Positions 17,354-26,213 of a stretch of 64,000 bases of DNA are shown piece after piece (the first letter of the stretch is position 1; every line of letters begins with the position of its first letter). This stretch comes from Candidatus Bathyarchaeota archaeon (GTDB lineage Archaea; Thermoproteota; Bathyarchaeia; TCS64), in contig PBSW01000019.1 of assembly GCA_002726865.1 (NCBI GenBank), positions 56,914-120,913 on the forward strand. Direction: 5' to 3'. A program made the translations under genes and the position numbers. The notes under the pieces were generated by a model. It was not told the DNA's origin. It made no database searches and saw only the letters and a list, made by a program, of their open reading frames with translations.

Positions 17354-18781
17354 TTAGCCCTTACGTCGCCTCTCCTCAGTGATCCGCCTGGAGATATGGA
17401 GATTGGGCTCACCGGAGTGCTCGATGAGCTCGTCTATCTCTCCCTGAGTTAGTATTCCTTTCTCTATGATGAGGTCCCTGATCTTAGCGCCCTTCTCTAG
17501 GGCCTCTTTGGCGAGTTCACCGGCTGCTTCGTAACCTATAACTGGGTTGAGAAGGGTGGCTATAGCATTAGAATAGTCAAAGTAGTAGTTTGTTGCAACT
17601 AGATTGACCTCAATTCCCGAAACGCATCTCTCCGTAAGGATGTGAATCGCGTTGGTGAGCCACCTTGCAGAGGTGAACGTGTTGAATGCGATGACAGGGG
17701 TAAAAACGTTGAGGTTGAGCGCTCCTAATTTAGCGGCGTCCTCCACGGTCGCCCTTGCACCCCTGACCTGGAGGCAGACCATACTGACGGACTCGAGAAT
17801 GCTGGGATTCACCTTCCCCGGCATGATGCTGGATCCTGGCTCTACCTCGGGCAGAGTTATTTCCCCAAGGCCAGTTCGAGGCCCCGAGCTTAGAAGTATC
17901 AGATCGCCACAGATCTTCACTAAGTCTACTGAAAGGGCTGCTAACGCGTCTAAGTAATATAAGAAGTCAGTCATGAACATCGTCTTCTCAACAAAGTTCT
18001 CAGCCAGCACAAGGTCTAACCCTGTGATGGTCTTCAGGTGATCCAGGACGATCCCCGGATATTCTGGGTGGGTATTCAATCCCGTCCCCACGGCAGTTCC
18101 CCCCAGGAAGAGCCTCCGAAGAGAATCTACGGCTTGAGTGATCCGTTCCCTGCTACTGGAGATTGCAGAGGCGTACGCCCGGAACTCCTGACCTAGTGAT
18201 ATAGGGACTGCGTCACGGTTATGAGTCCTGCCACTCTTCCTTACGGCCCTGAACTCCTCTGCTTTACTCAGGAGAGAGCCCTCGAGTTCGATTATACTCT
18301 CGATCAGTCCCTTAGTGAGCTTAATGGTCGTGACCCTCATGGCGTTGGGGATGACATCGTTGGAACTCTGTGACAGGTTAACGTGGTCGTTGGGGTGAAC
18401 TGGTCTATAGGTGCCCAAGGGTGAGCCCAACATTTGGTTTGCCCGGTTAGCGATGACCTCATTCATGTTCATATTCCACGCGGTCCCAGCCCCCGCCTGG
18501 AATACGTCCAGAGGGAATTCAGCAAAGTGATCCCCCGAGATAACCTCATCAGTAGCGCTCCTGATAGCTACGAGGGATTCCCCTCCCAAGAATCCGAGAT
18601 CCCCATTGGTCTGGGCCGCCGCCTTCTTGACCTCTGCAAGGGTTGAGATGAACCCCTCATAGATCTTTAACCCGGAGATACCAAAGTTCTCCTTTGCCCT
18701 CACGGTAAAAGACCCATATAGGGCATCCGCAGGTACGCGTACATCCCCTAGGAGGTCCCTCTCGCTTCTATGAGATACCAT
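17354..18781 (-). CDS. Aspartase/fumarase superfamily lyase (aspartate ammonia-lyase-like)
   Basis: 475 residues. Opening ERDLLGDVRVPADALYGSFT and RAKENFGISG resembles aspartase more than fumarase. The active-site segments are HPNDHVNLSQSSNDVIPNAM, SGRTHNRDAVP (catalytic His/Thr region), GGTAVGTGLN, and the mobile SS loop GSSIMPGKVNPSILES. It would interconvert fumarate with aspartate (plus ammonia) or with malate. GKVNP is found in both groups, so fumarate hydratase is a real alternative. The gene is alone, with a gap on either side. Confidence 0.8.
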   Translation of the reverse strand: MVSHRSERDLLGDVRVPADALYGSFTVRAKENFGISGLKIYEGFISTLAEVKKAAAQTNGDLGFLGGESLVAIRSATDEVISGDHFAEFPLDVFQAGAGTAWNMNMNEVIANRANQMLGSPLGTYRPVHPNDHVNLSQSSNDVIPNAMRVTTIKLTKGLIESIIELEGSLLSKAEEFRAVRKSGRTHNRDAVPISLGQEFRAYASAISSSRERITQAVDSLRRLFLGGTAVGTGLNTHPEYPGIVLDHLKTITGLDLVLAENFVEKTMFMTDFLYYLDALAALSVDLVKICGDLILLSSGPRTGLGEITLPEVEPGSSIMPGKVNPSILESVSMVCLQVRGARATVEDAAKLGALNLNVFTPVIAFNTFTSARWLTNAIHILTERCVSGIEVNLVATNYYFDYSNAIATLLNPVIGYEAAGELAKEALEKGAKIRDLIIEKGILTQGEIDELIEHSGEPNLHISRRITEERRRKG

Positions 18782-19181
18782 AGGGATAGATCCTGTGGTG
18801 CGCTTAAAATCAGTTCACATCGTCTAGAGGAGGTTAAATCAGTGATCTAATCCGCCTCGAGAGCCTCTTGTAGTCAAATCCCCTCTTATGGAAGGGTCAT
18901 CTATCCTTTTCGTAGACTCTTGTCGAGTCCTCGAAGCTAGGTCTGTGAGGATTCATGTAAATAACTCCCGGGGGAACCGAGATACTAGTACGTCTTATGA
19001 AATCGCCGACGATCTCAATGCCAATGTCCCGCCGCCTCCCCCTAGCATGAGTAACACGTCCTTGGCCAAAATTATCCTCCACCCTAACATGAATAAAGGT
19101 AGCACCTTTCCTTAAAGTATCGCGTAAAGGAAAGAGCAATCCGACATAAATAATGGGGAAGTAGATGGATAAACCAGGCAG
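18782..19181. other. Gap downstream of eL13 with unresolved ORFs
   Basis: 400 nt. A minus-strand frame (18897-19139, 80 codons) follows eL13 by 43 nt and, past its TGA, stays open for 18 more basic codons to a TAA. An antisense plus-strand frame (18888-19115) covers the same DNA. Neither resembles a family I know, so no gene is called. Confidence 0.3.
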
Positions 19182-19493
19182 TCAGCTCTTTCCCAAGGCA
19201 CGCATCTTTTTCCCGGAGCTCGTGAGCCCACGGAAAGCCCTACCTCTCTGTCCCTTCGAGGTCATCTTTGGCTTTGGGACTCTGAAGCCCTCCTTACGGG
19301 CCTCCGCGATCCACGCCTTAAGGGCCTCCACGTTCTCGGGGTAACTGGTGCTCCTTCTTTGATCCACGGGCACGCCGAGATGGCGTGCTTCGCCAACGTT
19401 GACACCGGCCCCCTTAACCTCGTCTATTGAGAACCCTTTGCCGGCCTTGAACCCAACCCCGCGTTTCACTATAGGTGAGATCATCCTTACCAT
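19182..19493 (-). CDS. Ribosomal protein eL13
   Basis: 103 residues. The segment VGFKAGKGFSIDEVKGAGVNV, ARHLGVPVDQRRSTSYPENVEALKAW is the eL13 core, followed by a basic tail. In archaea eL13 has been reported mainly from Crenarchaeota and related TACK lineages, so it has some taxonomic value. It is the last gene of uL13-uS9-eL13, 6 nt after uS9, in the place where other archaea often have RNA polymerase subunit N. Confidence 0.85.
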   Translation of the reverse strand: MVRMISPIVKRGVGFKAGKGFSIDEVKGAGVNVGEARHLGVPVDQRRSTSYPENVEALKAWIAEARKEGFRVPKPKMTSKGQRGRAFRGLTSSGKKMRALGKS

Positions 19494-19499
19494 AGAGCA

Positions 19500-19910
19500 T
19501 CATCTGTAGGATTTCTGTTTCTTACGCCGCGCGCCGGGTCCGCCGAACTTTTTTGGCTCCTTCCGCCTGCCATCGCCTGAAAGCATGGTTCTGTCATAGT
19601 TGAGATATGCGGTCCTGAGCTTTTTACCCCGACTCCACTTTAAAAAACTCTGGGCGATGCCCATTCGAACAGCCTCGGCTTGGCTCATGTAGCCACCGCC
19701 GTGTACCTTAACCTTGATGTCCACGTTTTCCGCTAACTCTCCCGCGACCATAATAGACTCCGTGATCTTATCCCGGGCTATGAGGGGCTGATAGAATGCT
19801 AAGGGGATATTGTTGATTCTAACACGACCTTTCCCCTTAGATATGACAACTCGGGCCTTGCTGGTCTTCCTCTTACCGACAGTGAGCTGAACCTTCTTTC
19901 TTAATGACAT
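19500..19910 (-). CDS. rpsI: Ribosomal protein uS9
   Basis: 136 residues. TVGKRKTSKARVVISKGKGRVRINN at the N-terminus, VHGGGYMSQAEAVRMGIAQSF in the middle, and the basic tail ending in KKQKSYR, whose terminal Arg reaches the P-site tRNA. It is 3 nt downstream of uL13. Normal archaeal length. Confidence 0.97.
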   Translation of the reverse strand: MSLRKKVQLTVGKRKTSKARVVISKGKGRVRINNIPLAFYQPLIARDKITESIMVAGELAENVDIKVKVHGGGYMSQAEAVRMGIAQSFLKWSRGKKLRTAYLNYDRTMLSGDGRRKEPKKFGGPGARRKKQKSYR

Positions 19911-19913
19911 TAA

Positions 19914-20345
19914 CTATCCTTTCCATCCAATATTTTTCGCGATCTCGCCTATGGTGATATATCGTTCCTTAAGCCTCTCGAGGGTGGCATCGGGGAGACT
20001 CTCCATCTCAGCTCCGTAGAGATCTCGGGGCACGCCGATGTGCACCTTCAATCTCCCAAAGGCCTCTCGCCCCCGGGTCTTTCTGCGGGGAAGCATCCCC
20101 CGAACAGTCCTTCTGACGATAGCGTTAGGCTTGCGGTAATGGAATGGCCCTTTGGTTGGGCCTCCAACCTCGAGGAACTCCTTCCTCTCCTTGATGACCA
20201 TCTTCCTCTTACCCGAGACCACGGCGCCCTCGGCGTTAACGATCTCGATGCGCTCCCCGTTGAGGAGCCTCTTGGCGACGAGGCTGGCCATCCTGCCCAG
20301 GATCAGCCCCTCGGCGTCGATGATCGTCGTTCCCTGTGCGCTCAT
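19914..20345 (-). CDS. rplM: Ribosomal protein uL13
   Basis: 143 residues. TIIDAEGLILGRMASLVAKRLL, then VVSGKRKMVIKERKEF, GPFHYRKPNAIVRRTVRGMLP and FGRLKVHIGVP are uL13 hallmarks. It heads the uL13-uS9-eL13 string. A TATA-like CATTTATACG at ~20406-20415 on the minus strand predicts a leader of ~35-40 nt. eL18, usually just upstream in archaea, is absent; aIF1A is there instead. Confidence 0.96.
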   Translation of the reverse strand: MSAQGTTIIDAEGLILGRMASLVAKRLLNGERIEIVNAEGAVVSGKRKMVIKERKEFLEVGGPTKGPFHYRKPNAIVRRTVRGMLPRRKTRGREAFGRLKVHIGVPRDLYGAEMESLPDATLERLKERYITIGEIAKNIGWKG

Positions 20346-20492
20346 TGATGATTCACCTTTACATCTCGGGTTTCGGAATGCGTAAGTTGTGAATCCCGGA
20401 GGACGTATAAATGTTTTCCAACTGGGAACTGAGCTTGTTAGAACTCAGACTAAGCCTGACCAGACTACCTCCCAGGCTTTAGAGAAGGACAG

Positions 20493-20804
20493 TCACCCGA
20501 GGGTGAAAATTCCTTTCTCCCTGAGCCAGTGAGCCTGGTTAGCAGTGTACCGGAAGATAATATCTCCCTTCTGCTCCCACATAAACTCCCACGGAGAAAC
20601 CAGAACAACGTCCCCTTCCCTGACCCAGTTCCGCTTCTTCATCTTACCCCGAACCCTGCACAATCTCATGTGCCCATCCTGGCAAATGACCCGCATCCGG
20701 GTGAAACCCAGGTTCTTGTCTACCAGGCCCAGTATATCGTTCCTGTTGGGCATGAGCATCCTCCTCCGGATGTCGCTCTCGCTCTTGACCAGTTTCTTAC
20801 CCAT
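20493..20804 (-). CDS. Translation initiation factor aIF1A
   Basis: 103 residues, OB fold. RRRMLMPNRNDILGLVDKNLGFTRMRVICQDGHMRLCRVRGKMKKRNWVREGDVVLVSPWEF contains the S1/IF1-type motif RGKMKKR..W. It binds the small-subunit A site during initiation with aIF2 and aIF1. A TATA-like TATTTTATAAGG at ~20840-20851 lies ~40 nt upstream of the ATG. It is monocistronic here, between uL13 and uL10. Confidence 0.95.
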   Translation of the reverse strand: MGKKLVKSESDIRRRMLMPNRNDILGLVDKNLGFTRMRVICQDGHMRLCRVRGKMKKRNWVREGDVVLVSPWEFMWEQKGDIIFRYTANQAHWLREKGIFTLG

Positions 20805-20891
20805 GATGTCCGATTCCGGACTACATTTCCGGAGGCGTCCCTTATAAAATACCCCGTTTAGGGCGAAGGGAACGCGTAACAGAGCCTATAT

Positions 20892-20914
20892 AAAAGTAAA
20901 AAAGTGGATAAAAA
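20892..20914 (-). terminator. Oligo-T terminator after uL10
   Basis: Three T tracts (T5, T6, T4 in transcript order) start ~6 nt after the uL10 stop, typical of archaeal termination. They show that the stalk operon ends here without the P1 gene. Confidence 0.65.
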
Positions 20915-20919
20915 GGGAG

Positions 20920-21783
20920 TTATCCGATAGCCTGGGCCTTTCCCACTGCCTTGGCTAAAACCACAGCCTGCGCATTCGCCCTGGCAACGAACTCCGCAGC
21001 AGTCTCTGTAGTAACCCATACAGACTCTAGTGCCAGCTTCATAACATTAGAGGCGACCAAGGATATCAATGGCATGATGGTCAAGGGTGTGACATATGCC
21101 GCCTTGAGTGATATCTGGTAGGCTCCGTTAAAAGCCCTTAAGAGGCGCTCTGAGTAGACCCCGATGTCAAGGATAAGTTCATCTCTAGGGATCACGGAAC
21201 CGTTATCGTAGACCGCCTTGATCTCCAGACCCATCTCCGCTGCTCTTACCCCGAGACGGACTAAAAGGTCCGATAGGTCCTCGGAGATCTCATCCCCCGT
21301 TTTGGCCACCTTAGTATCGTTCACGACCCAGATGTTCCCAGCCTCAATGCGGGTCCTGATGGCAAGGTCCCCAAATTTGCTGATAATAGGGCCAGGGCTA
21401 AGCCCTGTATTCCCTGCAGGAACGATGAGGTCCTCGAGGGCGGTGTCCCCCGCCTTGGCGAAGACCCTGACCTTGTTCCGGTGGAGAGTCATTGCAAGGC
21501 TGAAGGGATTCCCGTTGCTGAAGATGTAGATGTTCTGCCCCTTGATCTGAGAGAGGAAATCCTTGGTTTCATGGAGACCCACCTTTTCCATGGATATTCG
21601 CATCAGGGTGTTCTTGATTCCCTTGATGGTTACCTGGCCCCTGAGCTGTTTCCTAAGGTCTTGGAGCATCCCACTCCCCACCTTGGTGAGGTCAGCAGCC
21701 CCGATGAGCTTATACTCATCGAGGAGCTTAACAGTAGAATTGACGATAGTCATTTTATCTGTTGAAACCTGGGACATCGTCAT
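20920..21783 (-). CDS. rplJ: Ribosomal protein uL10 (P0), without acidic C-terminal tail
   Basis: 287 residues. The N-terminal rRNA-binding domain (GAADLTKVGSGMLQDLRKQLRG, IKGIKNTLMRISMEK) and the archaeal inserted domain (GNTGLSPGPIISKFGDLAIRTRIEAG) are normal. The helical spine that binds P1 dimers ends early, at RANAQAVVLAKAVGKAQAIG. Archaeal P0 proteins I know are ~330-340 residues and end in an acidic GLSALFG-like tail. Here that tail and probably part of the spine are missing, and the stop is followed by T tracts, not further coding sequence. The ATG overlaps the uL1 stop by 4 nt. Confidence 0.9.
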   Translation of the reverse strand: MTMSQVSTDKMTIVNSTVKLLDEYKLIGAADLTKVGSGMLQDLRKQLRGQVTIKGIKNTLMRISMEKVGLHETKDFLSQIKGQNIYIFSNGNPFSLAMTLHRNKVRVFAKAGDTALEDLIVPAGNTGLSPGPIISKFGDLAIRTRIEAGNIWVVNDTKVAKTGDEISEDLSDLLVRLGVRAAEMGLEIKAVYDNGSVIPRDELILDIGVYSERLLRAFNGAYQISLKAAYVTPLTIMPLISLVASNVMKLALESVWVTTETAAEFVARANAQAVVLAKAVGKAQAIG

Positions 21784-22424
21784 ATCACCTTGATTGCAGG
21801 GCCCATGGTGAGCTTAAGAAACACTGACTGCACGTTATTTAAGCCCCTGTTTAAGGCTCTCGTCAGATTACTCAGCACGTACTCGATATTATCGGCAAGA
21901 ATTTCATCGGGCATCGATTCCTTCCCAACCTTGCACTTCACAAATGCCCTATCTCGACTCCTCAAAACCACCGTCCGCCTCTCCCTCTCAAGAATGGCGT
22001 CAATGGGGGCCTGAGGGGGTACCGGGGTGGGCATTTTTCCCCTAGGGCCTAAGATTGGGCCAGCTACGCGGCCTACGGTGGGCATCAGAGGTGCCTCAGC
22101 CACGAATATATCGTATCTGTTGAGCTGCCTCTTTGTCTCCTTCTTATCTGATCCCATTGAGTTGAGCTCTATAGGCTCAACGACCCTATCAGCCCCGGCT
22201 CTGCGGGCCCGCAGAGCCATATCTCCCTGAGCGAATACCAATACTTTCTGGCCGCCAACCCCGTGGGGCACCTGGACCCTAAGGTTAACCCTGTTATCGG
22301 GCTGCCTCATATCCAGATCCTTAAGGTTGACGGTCAGGTCTACGGACTGCTCGAAACCCCTCGAGGGGGCTGTCTCTCTTGCCTTGACAAGTGAGGCCAT
22401 TATTACGTCCTTCCGGACCGACAT
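21780..22424 (-). CDS. rplA: Ribosomal protein uL1
   Basis: 214 residues, archaeal length. FEQSVDLTVNLKDLDMRQPDNRVNLRVQVPHG and GPILGPRGKMPTPVPP are the rRNA/mRNA-binding signature. It forms the L1 stalk; in several archaea it also represses its own operon by binding the leader. It lies between uL11 and uL10 and ends in an ATGA overlap with uL10. Confidence 0.96.
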   Translation of the reverse strand: MSVRKDVIMASLVKARETAPSRGFEQSVDLTVNLKDLDMRQPDNRVNLRVQVPHGVGGQKVLVFAQGDMALRARRAGADRVVEPIELNSMGSDKKETKRQLNRYDIFVAEAPLMPTVGRVAGPILGPRGKMPTPVPPQAPIDAILERERRTVVLRSRDRAFVKCKVGKESMPDEILADNIEYVLSNLTRALNRGLNNVQSVFLKLTMGPAIKVI

Positions 22425-22466
22425 TTCAAATTCCTCTTGACTTCACACTAGACCATCTATAAAGCT

Positions 22467-22955
22467 TTATGAGGCCTCCACGAGCCTCGAGTCGAAATCT
22501 CCGGAAGCGATCTTGTCCTGAATCGCCTTACCGGGCTGCCCCTCCACTGTGACTCCCATACTCTGACAGCTACCCACAATCTCCCTAACTGCGGACTTTA
22601 GCGTGGATGAAAATAGGCCGTCCCTCTTTCGCCTGGCGATATCCACGAGCTGATTAAATGTTAGGTCGCCTACATAGTTAGTGTTGGGAGTCTGGGAGCC
22701 CTTGCTGATGCTCAGACTCTGGGTGATGAGGGCGAACGTGGAGAGCATCCCCACCTTAACGGTGAACTCTTTGGTGTCTGTGTCGATAATAACATCTACG
22801 GGGATGGGAACTCCCGCGTACTCAGCGGTCTTTTCGTTGATCTTATTGACTATCGTCATAATGTTGACACCGACGGGCCCGAGAGCCGGCCCTATAGGGG
22901 GTCCGCCGGTGGCCTCGCCGCCGTTAACGATAAAGTTGAATGTTTTCTCTACCAT
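22467..22955 (-). CDS. rplK: Ribosomal protein uL11
   Basis: 162 residues starting MVEKTFNFIVNGGEATGGPPIGPALGPVGVN, the classic uL11 start; the C-terminal domain holds LTFNQLVDIARRKRDGLFSSTLKSAVREIVGSC. It forms the base of the factor-binding stalk together with uL10. I start at 22955; a longer frame would overlap nusG and adds 11 residues upstream of the conserved Met. It begins 1 nt after the nusG stop. Confidence 0.96.
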   Translation of the reverse strand: MVEKTFNFIVNGGEATGGPPIGPALGPVGVNIMTIVNKINEKTAEYAGVPIPVDVIIDTDTKEFTVKVGMLSTFALITQSLSISKGSQTPNTNYVGDLTFNQLVDIARRKRDGLFSSTLKSAVREIVGSCQSMGVTVEGQPGKAIQDKIASGDFDSRLVEAS

Positions 22956-22956
22956 T

Positions 22957-23424
22957 TTATATAGCTGCTCCTTTGAGCTCCCGAACATAGTCTGCGTGGA
23001 CTGTAATAGGTAAGGTGAATGCCGCCTCCAGAATTTCCACGGTGACCTCCTCCTTGGATGCGTCCACCCTCACAATCTTGGCCTCCATCCCCTTAAAGGG
23101 GCCTGCGATGACCTCCACCAGAGACCCCATCTCGAGGCCCTCGACTATGGGCTTTGTCTCTAGGTAGTGATCCACCTCTTTTGGGTCCACGAGACCAGGC
23201 ACCCTTGATCGGGCGTGGCGCATTCCCCTGATAAGCTCGTCCACCGCGTGTGGGGCTAATGACTCGATAATGATATAGCCCTTCAGCTCAATAGGGGAAA
23301 GAATTGAGGATATGGGGAGACCCTCGACTTTTGACTTATCTGCCAACATTGTGGCTACATTCCTCTCCTGACCCATGGTCACCTTGACCGTGTAAAGCTG
23401 TGTTCTAGGCGTGGCTTCGGACAA
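22957..23424 (-). CDS. spt5: Transcription elongation factor Spt5 (NusG)
   Basis: 155 residues. The NGN domain (YTVKVTMGQERNVATMLADK, then KGYIIIESLAPHAVDELIRGMRH) is followed by a single KOW domain (MGSLVEVIAGPFKGMEAKIVRVDASKEEV). With Spt4 it binds the RNA polymerase clamp and promotes processivity and coupling to ribosomes. It heads the nusG-uL11-uL1-uL10 operon. secE, usually directly before it, lies ~3 kb away (26369-26542). The upstream AT-rich TATATTAATAAC is a likely promoter. Confidence 0.95.
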   Translation of the reverse strand: MSEATPRTQLYTVKVTMGQERNVATMLADKSKVEGLPISSILSPIELKGYIIIESLAPHAVDELIRGMRHARSRVPGLVDPKEVDHYLETKPIVEGLEMGSLVEVIAGPFKGMEAKIVRVDASKEEVTVEILEAAFTLPITVHADYVRELKGAAI

Positions 23425-23688
23425 ACTATCACGTCTGGTGTAACAACTGATGGAAAAGACTTGGTTATTAATATAACGATTATATTTTCGGGTTACAGAG
23501 ATCTTACCCCTTTAAGATCGCCAGATTTTCTGCTTCATTTTCCTAGAGTTTATCGAGAGTAAAAAAAACCCGTTCAGATATCGCATTACGGATCATTCCG
23601 CGCGCAATGATTTCAAAAGCTGATCGGTTCGGTTATAGATACGTGAAAACATTTATCAATCTCCTAAGAATCACGAGAAGTTAATTGA

Positions 23689-24882
23689 GTGAGCAAGTTT
23701 TTGGAGAATAACAACAGTCTCCCAGGTAGCTTTTACCTCGTTTCTGCAGCCTCCTTCCTTTTCGAGATCTCAAGACATATCACTCAGCCCATTTTTACCC
23801 TCTATATCCTGGAGATGGGGGCTTCCCTGATCCAAGTGGGAGTCATACTATCTGTCCAGTCTATATTGATGATGGTGATGAGAATTCCCCTCGCTATAGT
23901 CTCTAACAGAGTGGGTCACTATAGGATGTTCCTCGTCGCCTTTTTCATTCAGGCCACTGCTCCTATCCTCTACGCGATTTCTCCTAGCCCTTCTTGGCTT
24001 TATGTCATCCCTTTGTACCAGGTCGTAGCATCGGGATCATTTAACCAGCTCACAATGTCAAGTGTATCCAACATGGCCCCAGCGACGAGGCAAGGAGACG
24101 CCATCGGCCGCTATATGACGTTCATGTCCATGGGAATGTTCGTGGGGCCCCTAATCGCGGGGGGTCTCGTCAATCAACTCGGCTACCGCCGGCTCTTTAT
24201 GGTCGCCTCCATTTTCCCCGTAATCGGGCTCATGGCATTTCTCAAAGCTAAAACCAAGGAAATGAAGTTACCATCCTCTAAGGTGAAAACCGTAAAAGAT
24301 GACGTGGGAACGTTGGTCACGCTCAAGGCGATTCTTAGGAACAGGAACGTTCTGATCCTAACGTTCATCAGGACATCCTACGCGATGTCTAACACGGTGT
24401 TCATGAGCCTGTACGCTGTCTTCGCCGTTCAGGACCTGGGGTTCACCCCATCACTCGCGGCACTACTATTTTCGGTAGTTGGCTTCTCAAACGCTGTAAT
24501 CAGGTTTCCTGCGGGCAGAAGGGCCGACACTTTTGGGCCTAAAAAGGTCCTCCTCATCGCGTTCTCTACTCTGATTATCGTCTATATTTCTATCTCATAC
24601 GCAAAGGACATTGCGCCCATCTTCATCCTCCTAGTTCTGTTCGGTGCTTGCTGGGGGACGAGGGCGGTAACCGAGTGGTCCACCCTCACGAATAGTGTCA
24701 CCCAAGAAACCAAAACTATCTCGATTTCTTACCTAGGTAGCATCTGGGGAGTGGGGGCAACCCTGGGGAGTTTCATGGTAGGAGGGATGGGAGAGGTTTT
24801 CCCGTTCTCCACCATCTTCTTGATACTGGCTTTGATAAACCTCCCTGCGCTCCCAGCCATCTATTTCATGAATGAAACCTAG
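23689..24882 (+). CDS. MFS transporter
   Basis: 397 residues, about 12 predicted membrane helices in two halves. The loop 2-3 motif appears as SNRVGHYRMF, and in the second half as AGRRADTFGPKKVLL, both typical of the major facilitator superfamily. The substrate is unknown. Start GTG at 23689, with TTTATCAA ~35 nt upstream. It is transcribed opposite to the ribosomal operon and convergent (4-nt overlap) with the flavoprotein gene. A related MFS gene is at 39582. Confidence 0.85.
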   Translation: MSKFLENNNSLPGSFYLVSAASFLFEISRHITQPIFTLYILEMGASLIQVGVILSVQSILMMVMRIPLAIVSNRVGHYRMFLVAFFIQATAPILYAISPSPSWLYVIPLYQVVASGSFNQLTMSSVSNMAPATRQGDAIGRYMTFMSMGMFVGPLIAGGLVNQLGYRRLFMVASIFPVIGLMAFLKAKTKEMKLPSSKVKTVKDDVGTLVTLKAILRNRNVLILTFIRTSYAMSNTVFMSLYAVFAVQDLGFTPSLAALLFSVVGFSNAVIRFPAGRRADTFGPKKVLLIAFSTLIIVYISISYAKDIAPIFILLVLFGACWGTRAVTEWSTLTNSVTQETKTISISYLGSIWGVGATLGSFMVGGMGEVFPFSTIFLILALINLPALPAIYFMNET

Positions 24883-25448
24883 GGACCCCCAAACACGGAG
24901 TCAAAGATTTCCTCGATCTCCTCAGGCTTTTTGAGGATAATAATCCCGTCCATCTCTGATACCTTCACCACGTTCTCCGCGTCCTCTTTTCTCACCCTCA
25001 GCTCCAGCTCATTTCCATTGGGCAAGGTGGTGACGATGGCACCTTCCATATAGTCCACGGGCATCAAATACACCGGGACACATGCCTTGAGGGCTTGGAT
25101 AGCACCGTTTGTGAGTAGTGTGTCAGAGATGCCATGGGCGATCTTCGCGACTGTGTTGCTTGTCGCGGGGGCGAGGATTAGAAAGTCAAAACGTCCCAAG
25201 TGGAGGCGGCCAGTGATGAAAGGCGTGTTCGCATCCTTCTCCACATGGACCTGACGGAAGTGACTTCTGAGCTTATCACCTAACCTATAAAATTGGAGAA
25301 CCTGTTCCCCTGCCTTGGAGAGGTATACCTCGATCTCTACTTTCCCATCATAGGCCTCCTTGAGCCCCTTCATAACTCCCAGAGTCTCATCCAGAAGGTC
25401 CCCCGCCCCAGTGATGCCCCACACTATTTTTCGTTTTCTTATATTCAT
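24879..25448 (-). CDS. Archaeoflavoprotein (AfpA-like, flavoprotein/decarboxylase fold)
   Basis: 189 residues. KIVWGITGAGDLLDETLGVMKGL is the FMN-binding start of the UbiX/PPC-decarboxylase-like flavoprotein fold, and DFLILAPATSNTVAKIAHGISDTLLTNG is the second flavin segment. The family includes the Archaeoglobus archaeoflavoprotein, reduced by an iron-sulfur or FMN-reductase partner. The gene directly upstream (1 nt between them) is an FMN-reductase-type protein, consistent with such a redox pair. No catalytic decarboxylase assignment is made. Confidence 0.75.
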   Translation of the reverse strand: MNIRKRKIVWGITGAGDLLDETLGVMKGLKEAYDGKVEIEVYLSKAGEQVLQFYRLGDKLRSHFRQVHVEKDANTPFITGRLHLGRFDFLILAPATSNTVAKIAHGISDTLLTNGAIQALKACVPVYLMPVDYMEGAIVTTLPNGNELELRVRKEDAENVVKVSEMDGIIILKKPEEIEEIFDSVFGGP

Positions 25449-25449
25449 C

Positions 25450-26046
25450 TCAGATGTCCTCCATCAACTTCCTCCGCTCATATAAGTTATCAGCGAAACG
25501 CCTCACTATCTTCTTGATGAAGCCGATGCCCTTGTCGTCCTCCATGACTCTCTCCAGAGGGTCTTTTGATCAAAAGGGGGCCCGGAGATTGGCTCCAAAG
25601 GCTTCCACACTTAAGGCGTTGGCCCCATTCAAAGTAGAGAATGTAATAATCTGCTGGATCGCGAGCTTCTGACCCCCAGACATGTCGCCCCCAACTGTAA
25701 GGAAAGCCGGTCTTCCCAGGAGAACAGCTGGGTTCTCCTCAAAGATGGCTATGTCCCTGTCCAGTATGGTCTTGAACTTGTGGCTGACGCCACCGTTGTA
25801 GATGATGACAGCGATCATAACAATCTCCACTAGATCTAGAAGAGGATAGAGTTCCTGTACGTCATCCCATTGAAGGCATCCCTCCCAGTTCTGGCAGCTG
25901 TCGCAGTGAATGCCAAAACGGATCCTGTTTCCCCGGACCCCACAGGGGACCATCTTAGATCCGCTCTCCTCCAGCATCCGGAGGGCCTCCCTGAGAGCGT
26001 ATTCCGTTGACTTTACTCTCGGGATCCCGCACAGCCCCAAGATCAT
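25450..26046 (-). CDS. NADPH-dependent FMN reductase/iron-sulfur flavoprotein-like gene interrupted by in-frame TGA
   Basis: The flavodoxin-like fold starts ILGLCGIPRVKSTEYALREAL. A Cys segment HCDSCQNWEGC follows, resembling the cluster motif of iron-sulfur flavoproteins, then YNGGVSHKFKTILDR. After RAPF the frame meets TGA (25570-25572) and then continues open for 39 codons with plausible family sequence (SKDPLERVMEDDKGIG…FADNLYERRK), ending at TGA 25450-25452, one base before the AfpA start. Relatives, from memory, often have W before SKD, so a TGG-to-TGA change is likely. Options are a recent nonsense mutation, a sequence error, or readthrough/selenocysteine. The first 158 residues alone may also fold. 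Confidence 0.7.
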
Positions 26047-26213
26047 TGAGACTTTATCTTTTTGAGTGGTGAAAAACCTTTTTCGTAAATGTTTCAGAGC
26101 ACTAAATTATGATAAAAACAAAGATATGAAGGTTAGTGCGAGCATAAGAGCTCAGAATTTCGCTAACTTTTTTAATCGACACGCCTGAAATAATCTAGTT
26201 TGGAGGTATGAGA

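Noticed and set aside
18897..19139. 80-residue ORF downstream of eL13, with 18 further open codons after its TGA
   Set aside because: No recognisable family and an equally long antisense ORF; could be chance, so not called as a gene.
25450..26046. Reassigned genetic code (TGA as sense)
   Set aside because: Several neighbouring intact genes (for example panB, leuS, leuD) end in TGA, so TGA is a normal stop here.
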